Assembly: GCF_023343835.1 (NCBI RefSeq)
Contig: NC_064437.1
Location: 9,265,001 to 9,329,000 of the forward strand
Direction: 5' to 3'
From: Lagopus muta
Lineage: Eukaryota; Chordata; Aves; Galliformes; Phasianidae
DNA: 64,000 bases
Under the pieces are notes generated by a model, which was given only the letters and a program-made list of their open reading frames with translations, had not been told where the DNA came from and did no database searches. How positions within the stretch are numbered: position 1 is the first letter of the stretch; every line of letters begins with the position of its first letter. A program made the translations under genes and the position numbers. Positions 45,101 to 58,200 of the stretch are shown one piece after another.

Positions 45101-45354
45101 CAGCGGCTCTCGGTGCGGCGTGCGGGGAGCGGCGCCCCGCGATCCTCCCGGCCCCGCCCTCCCGGTGATGGATGAGCTGCCGATGGACTATTGATAAGGA
45201 ATTAACCTCGAGCCCTGCCTGCTGCGGTGCCGGTGGAGCAGGAGCGGAGGACGCGCGTCCCGCCGGGAATCGCGCTGGGGAAGGAGAGCCCCGCGGGGGG
45301 TCCCCACGTGCGGTACCCCGAGGGCCGGCCCTGCCCCGTGCCGCGCTCCGAGCG

Positions 45355-45600
45355 GTTTGTTTAATTAAGTGTTTTGCCTAATGGGATTGCCTCATTTCCA
45401 TCACAAAGCGGCGGGCTGTCATTAGGTGGGCTCCCTCATTCATTACCGTTAATTAGATATGGATCCCCCAGAAGGGTGATGGACGAGGCCCCCGCCGCCC
45501 GCTATTACGCATTTGCATTTTCTCAATAACACCTCCGATACATCACCGCCCTCCGCTTCCCAGAGAGATTTCAAATACAATATCGGTGAGGGCGGAGGGC
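45355..45600. other. Candidate conserved non-coding element downstream of RNF220
   Basis: This non-coding stretch is dense in homeodomain-type words: TTTAATTAAG (45360), CATTAGG, TTAATTAG (45449), and the octamer ATTTGCAT (45511-45518). TCTCAATAACACC and GATTTCAAATACAATATCGG follow. It directly follows a CpG-rich block with the CTCF-like motif. It looks like a developmental enhancer. Confidence 0.45.
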
Positions 45601-46184
45601 TGGCGGTGGGCTGGGGTGTGTATGGGCACTCCCAGCCCTCACTGCGCCCTCTGGGCCGGAGCAGATGGGAGAACACCAGAACGCCCCCCCCTCTCTCCCC
45701 CCACTTCGGCCTTGGGGATCCCGTCCCGCGGGACGCAGCCATCGATCCGTCTGCGCGATGTTTGTACACCGACAGCACCGGCGCCAGCCCCCCCTGCACC
45801 TCCAGCTGCTGCGGTAACCCCACACCGTGACCCCAAATGCGGCACTATGGATCTGTTGGGGCTGGGGGCCTCCCAGCAGAGCGCCCAAGGATGTGGATGC
45901 CCACAGGGGGGGCCCCCCCGGGATGTGTCCTCTGCTGGGGGTCCCAGCCGTGCTGGGGCAGCGATGCAGCACTGCAGGTAGATGCCACCCCAACACCCCC
46001 CCCAGTCCCCGAAAGGAGAGACAGAGAGAGCAGGGCGGCACGCCCCAAAGATTTATACGTGTTTAATTAATGTCAAATGTAGTTTACAAACGGGAGTGAC
46101 AAGTACCTCTTTGTATAATATACACCGACACACAATCATCGACACACCGCAATATCGCTTTGTGCAACTGGGTTCTTTGGGCAG

Positions 46185-48421
46185 AGATAGGTAACTCCGG
46201 GCTTTTATTTACTATTTTTTTTTTGTCCTTTTTTTATTTTCCTTCTTCTTTTTAAATGGATTAAAATCGTTACAGGAGAGGCGGTGCCTCCCCCCCGTTC
46301 TCCCCCCCCCCCTTACCCCTCCCCCCTTGAAAACAGGGGATGGCTTTACAATAAAAACATAAAACCAAAAAGAACCAAACCAAACGGAAAAGAACCCAAA
46401 TGAAGGAGCAAGGATGGGTTACGTATGGTTTTACACATCGGTACACAGCGCTGGTCCGCAACACCCACCAGGAACCCTGGCTCCAAGGAAGGGTGGGGAG
46501 GGAGGAATCTGCCCTCCAGCCCACTGCACACCAACTGGGTCGTGATCCCAGCTGGGCCCTCAGCTGTTTTCTCTGTTGGAATTTCCCAACCCTTGGTGCC
46601 CCCTGAAAAAGCAGGTCCCCCCCATCACCCTTCCTAGCAGGGAAGGCTGCAAATCCTCCATGGCAAAGGCTGCTGAGAGCACAGAAAGCCGGACACCGTG
46701 AGCTGGATGCTTAAAGAACACAGATCCTGGTTTGGGGGGATGCAGTGGGATCCTTCTGAAAGCACTGCAAGAGGCATTGAGGAAAACAGCTCTGCAAAAA
46801 AGCACCAGGCTCATGGCATGCAGGTGGCAAAGGGTCCCTGAGGACACGCTGTGCCCCCACAGGACATGCTGTGCCCAAGGCGTGCTTCATCTTCCAGTGA
46901 CCCCATGGGGTCCCAGCTCCCCTTTACCAGCCACAGCCAAGATGCTTCATGCCCAGAACCAAGAGTGCATGGCTGTGCTGCCCACGCAGGGCTGTGCCCG
47001 GAGTGATGCCTCAGGTATGGGGAGAGCAGCGTCCCCCGTGGGGAGCTCAGCCCCCAGCAGACCCCATGGTGAGAGGAGAGCGGAGGCAGGGAGCACGCAT
47101 TCACAGGAAACGGATCAACAGCTGCTTCTTGGGTCCTGAAAATGAAAAGGAACAACAGAAGAGGCCAGATGGCAGCTTTGGTTACGGCTGAGGGTACGGG
47201 CGATGGGGATGAACATGAGGGACGGCCTGGAAGAAGCTGCGGCTGTGCGACCCGCGACCTCAGGCTGGCACAGCCCTGCCCCACAGCACATGGAGCAGCT
47301 CCAGCCAGAAAACGTGACCTGGAAGGGAGGAGAGCAAAGCCAAGCCCAGCCAACCCTGCGCCCAGGGGGGAGGAAGGGGTGCAGCAGAGCCTGGGGCAGA
47401 GCTCCATGGGGCTGCCCTGCTGGGCCCCTGTGGGGAGCTGAGAGCTGCGTGGTTCCGGGGATAACGATTCTATTATAAATAGCCCCATTAGCTACAACTA
47501 ATGACAAAAATCCACCTCCTCTACTCCCCATAAGTTCTGTAAGTTATGGGCAATGCTACAGCCATTACTAAAAGCTGTTAACTTCATATCTGAATGAGGA
47601 AATATACACCACAGAACATTAAACCATTTATATTATATATATGTATATATATACTTTTTTTAAACTAATGACTTTAATGCCAAAACTTTGCTGAACCAAG
47701 AAAAATATGGGTTTAATGTTCTCTGCTCATTTTTTTTTCTTTCTTCTTCTTTAAAAAAAATACAACCCAAAAAAGAAAAACAAAAGGGAAACTTATTAGT
47801 ATGCAATGTTTGAGTCTATCCCATTTATACACAACATTGTAAACATATATAATCTATATTACATGTGCTTCATTTCTGCCTGGGTGTGGGGTTTTTTTTT
47901 TTTCCTTTAAACCTTTTTTTTTTTAATCACTAGAACACCACAAAAATAAAAAAATAAACCAATAAAAAAAAAACAAAACAAACCAACCAAACCCAAACGG
48001 AACAGAACCAAATCAAAAAACCAACCCAACGAAAACCGACCGAAGGACACGAGTTACAGGTTATTTAACATTGCTGCCAAGGGTCCCTTCCCCAGCGTCC
48101 TGGGGGCAGAGTGGTCACAACACAGTCTGAAGGAGGAGGGCTCCGAGCCGCCGCGGGTGGGGAACACTGCTGTAAAAAAGGGGTTGCACAACAATGGGGT
48201 CGGCTTCGCCCGCTGCAGAGGGGCTCTGCAGCTGGGAGCCGGGGCTCTCGCTGCTCCCGCGTCCTCGAGTCCATGTCTGGAGTCTCTGGTTTTGTTTCCT
48301 TACGTTTTTAAAACGTCTTTTTGTTTGTTTGTTTGTTTGTTTCTCTTTCCTTTTTTCCTGGTCGTTCCTCTCCCCGTGGGTGCGCTGAGCTGAGCCGAGA
48401 GCCGCCCTCCTGCTGCGTCCT
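46185..48421 (-). other. RNF220: RNF220 3' UTR
   Basis: It extends from the stop codon to a minus-strand AATAAA at 46209-46204. It is AT-rich, with long A/T runs (for example 47880-47990) and a TATATA tract near 47629-47654, and contains no open frame of interest. A TATAAA at about 46055 may mark a slightly longer form. Confidence 0.6.
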
Positions 48422-51400
48422 TCATAAGTAGATGCGCCGAAGGTCTCCGGGGGATGTGATGGTGTTGCACTGGGGGCACAGCTTCTTGGCTCCCTGCGGG
48501 CAGCAGATGGGACGACAGCATGAGCGTGATGCGCTGCGGGAACAGCACCAACCAACCAACCCACCACCTCACCTTCAGCCTCACGCAGCAGAGCAGGGGC
48601 GGCACGGCCACCGCCTGAGCCCCCAGCCGGGCTGAGCAGGGCAGAACACAGACCAGCAGCACAGCTGTCGGGTGACCAAAGTGGTTCAGGTGGGGCTGCG
48701 GGGCCCAAGGAATCCCTGCCCTGCTCCCCCCATGCTGTGCACACAGGGGGGCAGAGGCTGGGCCTGCTATGCCCCAATGAGCTGCGAGCAGTGACCTCCA
48801 AGCGGGGCCGGGCAGCGGGAGGCTGACACAAGCAGTACACAACATGAACCAGCAGCGGGTGTGCTGCCTGTCACCGAGCCTGACAGCAATGGGGTGTTAA
48901 CAAGAATCGGGGTCAGCCTCAGATTGGCAGATGTGACAGCCAGCTGGTGGGAAAAATGACAGAGCGAGCTGCCGTGGGGCTGTGCCCATCTCCAGCACCA
49001 GCAGCGCAGGAAATGGGGCTGCCCTGACTTCCAGGGCTGAGCACTGCCCCACGCCCCCTCATGCTGCACAGGGCCACGCTGCTCCATTCTGGGATCTGGA
49101 GGAGGATTGGAATCTGGAGGAGGATTGTGTGATCCCGGTGCCCCAGGTAGCCTCCCTTGTGCAGGCTGAATCAGCTCAACACGGGACATTGTGGAAGGAA
49201 AAGATGCCCTGTCCAGGTCCCTCTTCAGCAGCAAAGCAAGGTCACATCTGCAATTCCTTCAGGCCCCAGGGAAAGAGAAGATGGGTGGACTTATCCTGCC
49301 CGACCCCAGGACCTCAGCCCCTTCTGCACTACATGCTGATGGCTTTGGGGTTCCACTCTCCCCACGTGAGAGCTGCAGGTGGGCTTTCAGAGCCACGTTT
49401 TCAACCACACCAGAAGGCAGGACCCAGCAACACACAGACGGACCCAGTTTGGTTACTCTGCAATACCTGACCTGACCACAGAGCAGTGGATGCTTTTTAC
49501 CTGCACGCAGGGAGGGCTCTTCCTGGACACCTGAGGCCCAGACCCTGGGTCTCTCTGGAACTCTCTGGCATTCAACAGCTTGAGCAAAAACACTGACTTT
49601 GTACCCAGGAGGAACCCTTTTTCTTATAGACAAAGCTATCATCCTCTCCCCATAGCAGTGTGTTAAATTCACAACTGAGTCCTGATTACTCCTTTTTAGA
49701 CTGAAATCATTTAGAACCCCATTCCTTACACCTGACTTCTGATATCAGTGCACAACACTCCCTGCCACCAGCATTTCAGCTCCTCCGTCTTGCAGAGAGG
49801 CACAGCAACTTGTACACACACACACAGGCACAATGAAAATGAGTGTGCCCCCCCACTGCTCACCTGCCAGCTGGGGTTACTAAACTTTTCCCTTGAAATG
49901 AAAACACTGTGCAATAATAAGTCCCACCTGTCGGCCATTTCTTTCGGTCTTTTTTTTTTTTTTCTCTTTTTTTTTTCCAGGTCCTTCTGCTCCTTTCATC
50001 ATCGCTTCATGGAAAAGCCTTGATGTGTTATAGCTGCGTGTGCTGCAGTAAAGGCCACCTCAGCTTTTCCATTATAAAGCCCACTTTGGAGGGGTTTATA
50101 AAGCTCTGCTGCAAGAAGTTTGCTCCGGGGCTGTTACAGAGCAAAGCAAAGGGGTTGGAACGGGGAAGGAGTTTATTTTTTCTCCTCCTTTCTTAATTAA
50201 AATTTGGCAAGTGATTGATCCACAATACGGGCTAATCACTTGGGATAGCAGTTTGAAAAATACATTAACGAGAGCTGAGATGTTGAGAAGTCGTCGGGGC
50301 TCACGCGGTGCCAGGAAGGATTGGAGGATTCTGCCTTAAAGTTGCTCTTTAAAATAAAAAAAATAATAATTGCGTGATGTCTGCTGTGAATTGACCATGG
50401 GAACAACACCGAAAGGGAAGGGCTCAGGCACCTCCCGCTGTCCTGTGGGGCTGTTTGCAAACAGAATGCGCCAAGAGGCACAGAGAAGAAAGAAGCGCAC
50501 AGCCAGCTCGCCTACGCAGTGCCACCATTAAGCCTGGGCTCAAAGCTCCATGCTTTATAGGAAGGAGAAACGGAGCTGATGGGAGCCAAGAGCCAGCTTC
50601 TGCCAGGAGGGCAGCTGAGCCCTGGGGTGACGTATCCAGCCGGGGCCCTCTGCCTCTCACACACCTGCAGGTGCAGGGCTACAGCCAACGGCACAGCGTC
50701 CTTTCCCACAGAGCCTCCCCACAGCACGGAGCTCGCGGCCGCAGGGCGCTGAAGGCCAAACCTGAAATACATGGTAAGAAAGCGGGCAGCCCCACAGCAC
50801 CTGGGCACCACAGAGGACGGAGCGCAGCGCCCTCCATGCAGCTGCCGGCTCAGGAAGGCCCCGTAAGGCCCTGTAAGGCCCTGAAGGCCCCGTAAGGCCC
50901 TGTAAGGCCCCGTAAGGCCCTGTAAGGCCCCGTAAGGCCCTGAAGGCCCGCTCTTTATCTGCACCATTTCTTAGACAAATGCTCCAAGCCCGCGTGGGAC
51001 GCGCAGCGTTACAGCCTGGAAAAAGCTGAAAGGCTCAGAACGCAGCGGTGTCATCTAGCAAAGATATAAACGTGTCAACTGCAGAGAATGCGCACCTATT
51101 GATGGATCCCCTGAAAGCACGCTCTGTGATGAAGAAGGCTTTCTAAAAGCGATTTTTTCCTGCTCTCGCAGTCGTCATTTTCCAATAAGCCTGAGACAGG
51201 GAAGTACGAGCCTGGGACCAGCGGGTGCACAAGGGAAATGCTGGCTCTGGCTCTGCAGGCCAGAAGGGAACTCAGCCAAGTGCACCTGCTCCAATTAACC
51301 TCCCCCTTCAGCCCTGCACGTCACACCCACAACAGCTCTGAGCTTGGACAACAGCAGCCCGACTTCACTCTTAATTCCATTTATTTCCTAAGGAAGGATA

Positions 51401-54400
51401 CCAGAGTTTGGGAGATGACAGAAGGGCAGCTCCGAGGGCCTTCAAGAACTCAAGAATCCATTCCCCTGGGAAGATCACCTCAACCTGAATTACTTTTGAC
51501 AGACACACATCAAACTTGCTCTCCCAAACCACCGCAGACAGTGGCTCCAAACCTCCCCAGAAAAGCAGTGCAGCAGATCACCCATCTCTCCTGTCAGAGC
51601 ATTCATCCTGGGAGAAAGAAAACAGACTCACCCCCGAGTAGCTGCAGGGGGCCTCTCAGCTAATGGGAAAGGATAGAGAAGGGGCAGCCAAACATCTTCC
51701 AAAGGGAGATTCATGCCACACACGTGGAAGCAGTCCAACAGCCAGCTGAGAGCAGGCACCCAGCTCCCACAAGGGATGGCAGCGAGCTCACTCAAGACTC
51801 AAATCCCAGTTTCTGTGCAACCTGATGCTATCATTAGCCCTCTGTCTGCACTTAGTGCTGTACATGAATGTACACCACGATGTCAGGTGCCACAGACAAC
51901 CAGCAAGCAAGGACCAGCACGGACCAAGCCACAACCAGAGCGTTGTGGCCAGCTGCTCAGTGCACGTGGTATGCATGGCACACCTGTGCTCCTGTGTGCC
52001 TGTGAGCTCCACACCACAGCCCTCAGGAAGGAGAGCAAACTCCTTACTCCTCTACTCCTGATGCTGGGTGGATAGACAGATCCTCACTTCCTCAAAGGCC
52101 ACATGAGAGGAGGGCTGTCTGCAAACGTCCACTGGTACTGATGTGCTAGCTGACTTGACCAGCACCACCATCTCTGTTCCCCTAACTCATCTTCAGGGCC
52201 CCTTTCTGCTCTGCAGCAAACCCAGAGCGACAGGATGGAAAGAAGGAACCAGCTCTGGTGGATGCTTCATGGCCAGGACTTGGAGTCAGTCTGGTGCACT
52301 GAGCTCCAGTACCTGAGCTGAGGGGCCCAGCAGCCATGTGCAGTGTTTACAAACACCTCCTGCCTCCACCAGAGAGAGAACAGTAACAATCTGCAACTGG
52401 ACGGCAAGAACTTGAAGTCCAAGAACTGTTTTCAGGGAGCCTAAGTGCTCTACAGACCTCACCAGTGCCTTCAGACATGACAGCAACCTGAGGATACCAG
52501 AGATGCTCAGATTCTTCCAGTACTGCATCCTAGAAAATACCAAAACCCCAAACTCTGAAAATCACTTTTCTCTCCCTTGCTCCGTGACAAACGTCAGCAT
52601 CAGATTTTATCCCATCCTCAACATCTCACTCAGGTTAACAAGTGCTCCCAGGCACGTGGAGCCTCCATTTCCAAGGCCACACTCAACGCACCACTCTCCT
52701 CTCTAACTCAGTACCAGATTTGTCAGTGCACAGAACAGAGGCACATGAAGGATGCAGCAGCAGGGATGGCTGCTTTCCAGAGTGTTGGAAGCCCTGCACG
52801 ACCCACCAGGCCCAGCTCCCATGAACTCCAACGAATTGTTTATTGCACAACAGAAGAAAAACGCTGCCCCTCTCCCCCTGCCAAGCCTTTCCATGTGTGC
52901 TACACGCGCAGGCTCCCTCCGATCCCCCTCCTGCCCTGCTGGGGAGCCAGCTTTATTCCCAGGGAAAGGTAACAGTGGCGATTATTACACACACTATCCC
53001 ACAGCTCCTCGCTTGTTAAAAAAAACAAGAGTCTCTTTTGTGCCCGAAATAAAAGGAGATACCTTAATTAGAACAATGCAGGTTGGTGGGCATTAAACAC
53101 TGAGCCCAGCTGCTGCATGCCATTAAATTCATAAAAAAGGAGGGGGGAAGGAGGGCAGTCTTAACGAGATTACACACATTGACTTTGATCAAGACACAAA
53201 AGCACCAAGGCGTTCCAGGGTTTTTATTGCTGTCTTCGGGCTACATTTTAATGGTTACATTAGAAACATGCGAACACAGGCTGGGAGATTTTTTCTGAGA
53301 CGGGAAAGAGCGCAAGCACGCCTTGTGAAAAGGCCTGGTGTAATAAATTGGGGGCTGCAGGGAGAGGCTGGGGAACACATGAGTAGCCACTTATTAATTG
53401 CTTCCCCTATGCAAGTGCCAAGCCCTAATGTGCTGTCCTGCTGTCCTGCTGTCCTGCTCCCATCCTGCCCGGTCGGCAGAAGAGCCGTGTGCTCCCCACA
53501 GGTACCCAGACACACCAACCCCTCAGCACCTGGAGTGAGGTTTGCCAGTTCTTATGACCATGAAAGAAAGGGACCTGGCTGAAGTTGCTGAGCCTAAGAA
53601 CAATCTGAAATTGGCGTGACAGATTTAAAACATCACTTACAGCTGCTGGAAAGAAGAGACGGCAGAGACTCGAGTAAAAAGAAATTAGTGTTTTATCCTC
53701 TGCTTGAAGCACTGCAGAGGAACAAGATTAGTCCTCACTTAGCAAAGGTGGCAGAGCGCACATTCATCCAAACACCTCACAGCTACGTGGCCACATATGT
53801 GTCTTTTATAACATGCTGCTAAAATGTTTACAAAAGCTTGTATAATCTAAGTAGTGACGGGGTGTAGCTGAAGAGCTATAAAATACAGCCCAAGGGATAG
53901 CCAAGTTATTGAGTTGCTATTAGTACTGAAGCCCACAGGCACTTCACCATCCTGGTAACTTTTCTTGGACAAGATTTTTAAAAGGCAGGATTTAAAGGAG
54001 CAAGATTGGCTTAATCGTAATTCCAAGAACACAACATGTTCTATAAAGTAGATTTTGTAATGCCTTACAGGAACACTTTTTAGGAGTGGCATTCCCTTAC
54101 ATTTGTTGCAGCCCAACGCCTTATCGTCTTGCTAACAAGAGAACTAGAAAGCACAACTGACTGAGTGAAATGAAAGCCTGAAAATCAGCTGCACAGGGGA
54201 AATGAAAAGCTGATTATAAAGCCCCCAGTTTTAACAAAGGAAAGGAAAACACCATATTTAATAACACCTTAAATTTCAGCCTGATGTCCTTCAGCACATG
54301 TATAAATCACCACTGCACTGGGTCACCTACTCAGTGTTCAAGGTAATCCCCGATCTTCCAAACAGAACGGTGTAAGCTTGGAAACTGCACAGCGCTGTTT

Positions 54401-56232
54401 CAAATAATCCAAAACCCACTGATTCATATTCATAAAAGCCTCTGTCTCTATTGTCTATCCTGAAGACCATTTGCTTTGTTTCAGGTGAATATTAGGTTTC
54501 CCAGAAGCTCCGCATTCCTTGCATCTCAGTGGATTTGGCCTCCGTTCCCACAGCTTTCCCTCTGCATGGATGCCACACAGGGCACTGCTGGAAGGCAACG
54601 CTGCCCTCACAGCAGCAGAAGAGCAAGCAGTGAGCAGGATTGTGCTTTGGTAACGATGACTCAAACAAAGCTCACCGAAATCAAAGCTAGAGTGAGGTGT
54701 TAAGTGGCAAAGACATTAAAGCCTGCATGCACAGCACTTAGGTTGTTTAAAATAAAGCAAAAAGCATCTTTCCCCATAGTGATTTAAAATAAAGTATCCC
54801 AAAAGAGAGGGAGAAGTCTGTTAGTCAATGAGAAAGTAGCTAAGAGCCTCACCAGAGTCCGCAGCCAGCATTCTTCACAGTGCACATGCCAGCACTGAAT
54901 GGAAGTCAGGGGCATTGTGTAGGAGTCCTGAATGAGAAGAAGCAAATAGGTTATTTCCACAGCAGGAATCTACTGATTCTTCATTCCCAATCCCATTGCA
55001 ACACTGTTCTTTGTAGGGAGGGGATCAGACTACAGATGATCCATTAGCCAAGCAAGAGAGGTCTGATCTTGATCTACCATGAGGCGTGAGGCAAAGGAAA
55101 AACAAAGCAGAATTAAGAGGGTCTCGTGTTAACAAACTTCTGCTGACTTTCCACTTAAGAACTGAGCAGAGATAGCAATGTTTGTACAGCAGAGGTAGAA
55201 AGTCTCTGGCTTCTCAGACCTGCTGGAAGCCCGTAATCCACTCAAGTGGTGACCTGGCTCAGCACAGTTATCGCAAGAGCATCTGAAGTTGCCGTGGCCA
55301 CCTGCTGTTATTCCCATCAGAAGGGTCACCAGATCATATAAAAAACAGCAACAGGGTTAAGATTAACCCTTATCACAACTCTCTACTCTGCAGCAACAGC
55401 TTAACTACATCCCAGTAATGCTGCTGCTACTTCAGCAGAGCGCTCAAGTGCTTTCCATGATTGCTAATAAGCCCCTGAAAATCAGCAGTGAACTCTTGTG
55501 CCTTTCATGGGACAAGGCAGGGGAACTGCTATCCCCATACCCACAAGTCACAGGTGGGAGAGACAGCGCCATGCATCAAGCTCAAGTTGCAGAGGGAGCC
55601 CTCTACCAAGCAGATTTTTCTCCTGCCATCAGCAGAACGAAGACCTAACAAGGAGATGAAACGCTGTGCAAGCTCAGACCATCAGAGGGAGCTGCTGCCT
55701 TTCTCTACGGAGGCTACAGCATCACCACAGAGGAAGCAGGACAACTTTTAAACAGGCAACATTCTTGTTCTCAAATCGCAGGGTGGGTCTCAGATCATGG
55801 AATGTACCTTTTATGTATAGAAAGAGAAGAGAACACTGGTATCTGGGAATTCTCCCTGGGGAGCCTGAAAGCTTTCCAAAGTGGGGGTTTTCTTGGCTGT
55901 AAAAGTCAGTGGAGCAATCTAACAGACACAGAAAGTCCAATTTCTGAAACAACCAGGCACTTACACTCAAAAGGAAAGAGATTCTTCATAGCGCACAGGG
56001 ATGAGGGTGACTTCTCCCCTCCCCAGAAAAAGGAGAAAGGAAAAAAACTTTCCTCCTTAGCAAAGATAAGGCAAAGACACCAGGGCATTTCTGATTCATT
56101 ACCACAAGTGGAGTGCTACTCACCATGCAAATGAGACATTTATAGCGGTCCCCACGGGAAAGCTGCCTTTCTAACTCACGGACACGAGCCTTTAGTGCTT
56201 CAAATGTTGTCACTGCAGAGTCTTCTGTAATT
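48422..56232 (-). CDS. RNF220: E3 ubiquitin ligase RNF220, C-terminal part
   Basis: Three minus-strand coding exons are present: 56232-56124, 54927-54853 and 48493-48422 (including the stop). They encode the last 84 residues. The first gives ITEDSAVTTFEALKARVREL, a coiled coil, and YKCLICM, the first RING cysteine pair. The second gives PLTSIQCWHVHCEECWLRTL, the middle ligands. The third gives KKLCPQCNTIT and the C-terminal GDLRRIYL. Together these form a complete C3HC4 RING. RNF220 ubiquitinates Sin3B and modulates Wnt and Shh signalling in neural development. Phase is exact across all three junctions. The upstream exons (about 480 residues) are not visible and must lie beyond the window, so the intron starting at 56233 runs past 64000. 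Confidence 0.95.
50040..50400. other. Candidate conserved non-coding element, RNF220 last intron
   Basis: It contains TTTCTTAATTAAAATTTGGC, AGTGATTGATCC and GGGCTAATCACTTGGG plus other homeodomain-like cores, in unique low-CpG DNA without coding potential. Confidence 0.4.
50854..50950. repeat. 10-bp minisatellite
   Basis: About ten units of CCCCGTAAGG or CCCTGTAAGG, two of them shortened to CCCTGAAGG, are arranged nearly alternately. The repeats create open frames on both strands that are not genes. Confidence 0.92.
52970..53420. other. Candidate conserved non-coding element, RNF220 last intron
   Basis: It contains CCTTAATTAGAACAATG, ACATTGACTTTGATCAAG (TCF/LEF-like), GGTTTTTATTGCTG, TTTAATGGTTACATTAG and ACTTATTAATTGCTTCC. 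It is non-repetitive with no exon. Confidence 0.4.
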
Positions 56233-57859
56233 CTGCAAAAGATGATGGAGAGTGAGCATCACTGAGCACACAACACTGTTAAGAGTTCAGGGGAAAAGGA
56301 TCTCATAACAGGCGAGCAACAGAGGAAAAAGTGAGCAAGATTCAAACGTGCATTGAAAGAGTCCTTGAAAAACCCAGTGTGAATTCTTGGAGGTCTGCTA
56401 CTAAGCAGTTCCAAACACACCACGGCAGCACAACAGGACCAGTGCTGCCAACGGCATAGAAAGCAAGTTTCTGCAAGACGTGAACACTTAAATAATAGAT
56501 TCTGTTAGTTGTTTTCTGTCTCCTGTGAGCGATTCCATGGGACCAAACACACGGGACAAGGCTCTGGGCGCTCCTCCAAGCTGGTGAGCTAACTTTGCGT
56601 GGGCAACAGGAGCTGCTCTTCCCCTTAAAGAAGGGAGGCCGCTGCTGACCATCAGACTTGCAAAACACAAGATCTGCATTACAGAGGATCCACACAGTGC
56701 TGCTCTAGCTTGCTGGTTTCTAATACTGAAAAGGAGAAAACCAAAAGCAACAGACGTTGTGCCAACAGGGAGGCTATAAAAGCAGCTTTACAACCACTGC
56801 TTTCCCATTTCCTAGGGTCATTTTTGATGGGCAGCATTATCTCTTTTGTCACAGAGGCACTGTGCTGAGGGCAGGCAAGTGTATTTTCATGGCTCTGCAA
56901 GGCTGGTGAAAAAAGCAACTTGCCAAGCTAAAAGCAAGGGCAGGCAGTAATGCTTAGCAAATGAGATGCAGGGAGCATTACAGACAAGGATGTGTCACTC
57001 CAGCATGCTGCAAAATCACATTTCTGCACAGTGCAGACACAGGCTGGGCCCTCCAGCATTCCCCAGGAAAGGTTTGCAGAGTATTGCACTGACATTAAGG
57101 CTCTCGCTCTCTTTTATCAGAAGGAGATTCGTTGCAAATGAGTTACTAAAAAATAGCAGAAATTCATAAACTGGAAAAAAGGCAAAGAAACACAGGGCCC
57201 ACTGTAGCCTGGTGGATGGCAACCACGTGGAGACAGGGACACCGTGCGTTCAAGTCTTGGTATCAACAAATATTCTTTGGAGGAAAATAAAAGAGCTTTA
57301 GTAGGAAACAGAGCTCCCTGCTGTGAAACATCCACTTGCTCCCGCTTGTTGGTATAAATTATTATCATATCCCAGTTTGGGTTCTCACCCTCGGGGGAGA
57401 GTTGTCAGAATTTTCAAAGAAAGTGTAGAAAGCTGTTAGTTTTGTCTGAGGGAGGAATAGGATTATTTATTTATAACTTAAAGATTACTGTGGGATGAGA
57501 AAATCATTTCCCTTCCAGCCTGCCCTGTCAAAAAGCTGATGCTAGATGAAGGCTGCAGCTGAATTTGACTTTCTGGAATCCGTTTCTCTCTTCCTGCATG
57601 CGTGAGGCTACTGGAACTTAGAAGGCAGCAAGCAAGGTTCCTGCCCAAAGTGGAGAGCAAGCAGGAACCTCAACCCTTGCTAAATTCCCTACCATCTATG
57701 GAACTGCCCTTTCTCCTTTGAAGAGCAAGTGACTCAGTAAGGAGAGGGAAAAGAGGAATCCTCGAGCAGATCCGAGCAAAAGCCAATTCATCTCCAGACC
57801 TAACCCAATAATGGTCAAAGCTTGAAAGGGAAGAATTTGCCACTGCAACAACTAGAGGA

Positions 57860-58200
57860 GATACAAAATGGCTTGTTTATAGAGGCCTAAATGGCTGACC
57901 CCCATCAACCAATTTTGGAAAGACTCTGAGATAATCGCACCTGTCCACTAATAAATGAATGAATCAGAAAAGGAGGCTGAATAGAGGTATAAGAAATAAT
58001 GCTCAGAGGCTGCCTGATACAATGGCCAATCAATAGGAGGGCTGTAGATCAGGGTGCTAGTTAGCTGGAAAATTACCGCACTGCTGCGTGCGTCACGCTG
58101 TAGGGATCCTGGACAATCAATGTGGGAGGTATTGATTTAGTTATTATCACTTCATACGCTCCAGACATTGTTAAATATACATTTATTAACAAGACTGGGG
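57860..58200. other. Candidate conserved non-coding element, RNF220 intron
   Basis: It contains GGCCAATCAATAGG, GACAATCAATGTGGG, GGTATTGATTTAGTTATTA and AAATATACATTTATTAAC. Repeated ATCAAT/ATTGAT words (PBX/MEIS- or CUT-type cores) occur in unique DNA. Confidence 0.4.

Larger units (their letters stand above)
48494..54852. other. RNF220: RNF220 last intron
   Basis: This 6.4-kb intron has no further RNF220 exon. It contains a minisatellite (50854-50950), a candidate conserved element at 50040-50400, another at 52970-53420, and a polypyrimidine tract at 49950-49979. The remainder is ordinary unique sequence. Confidence 0.6.
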
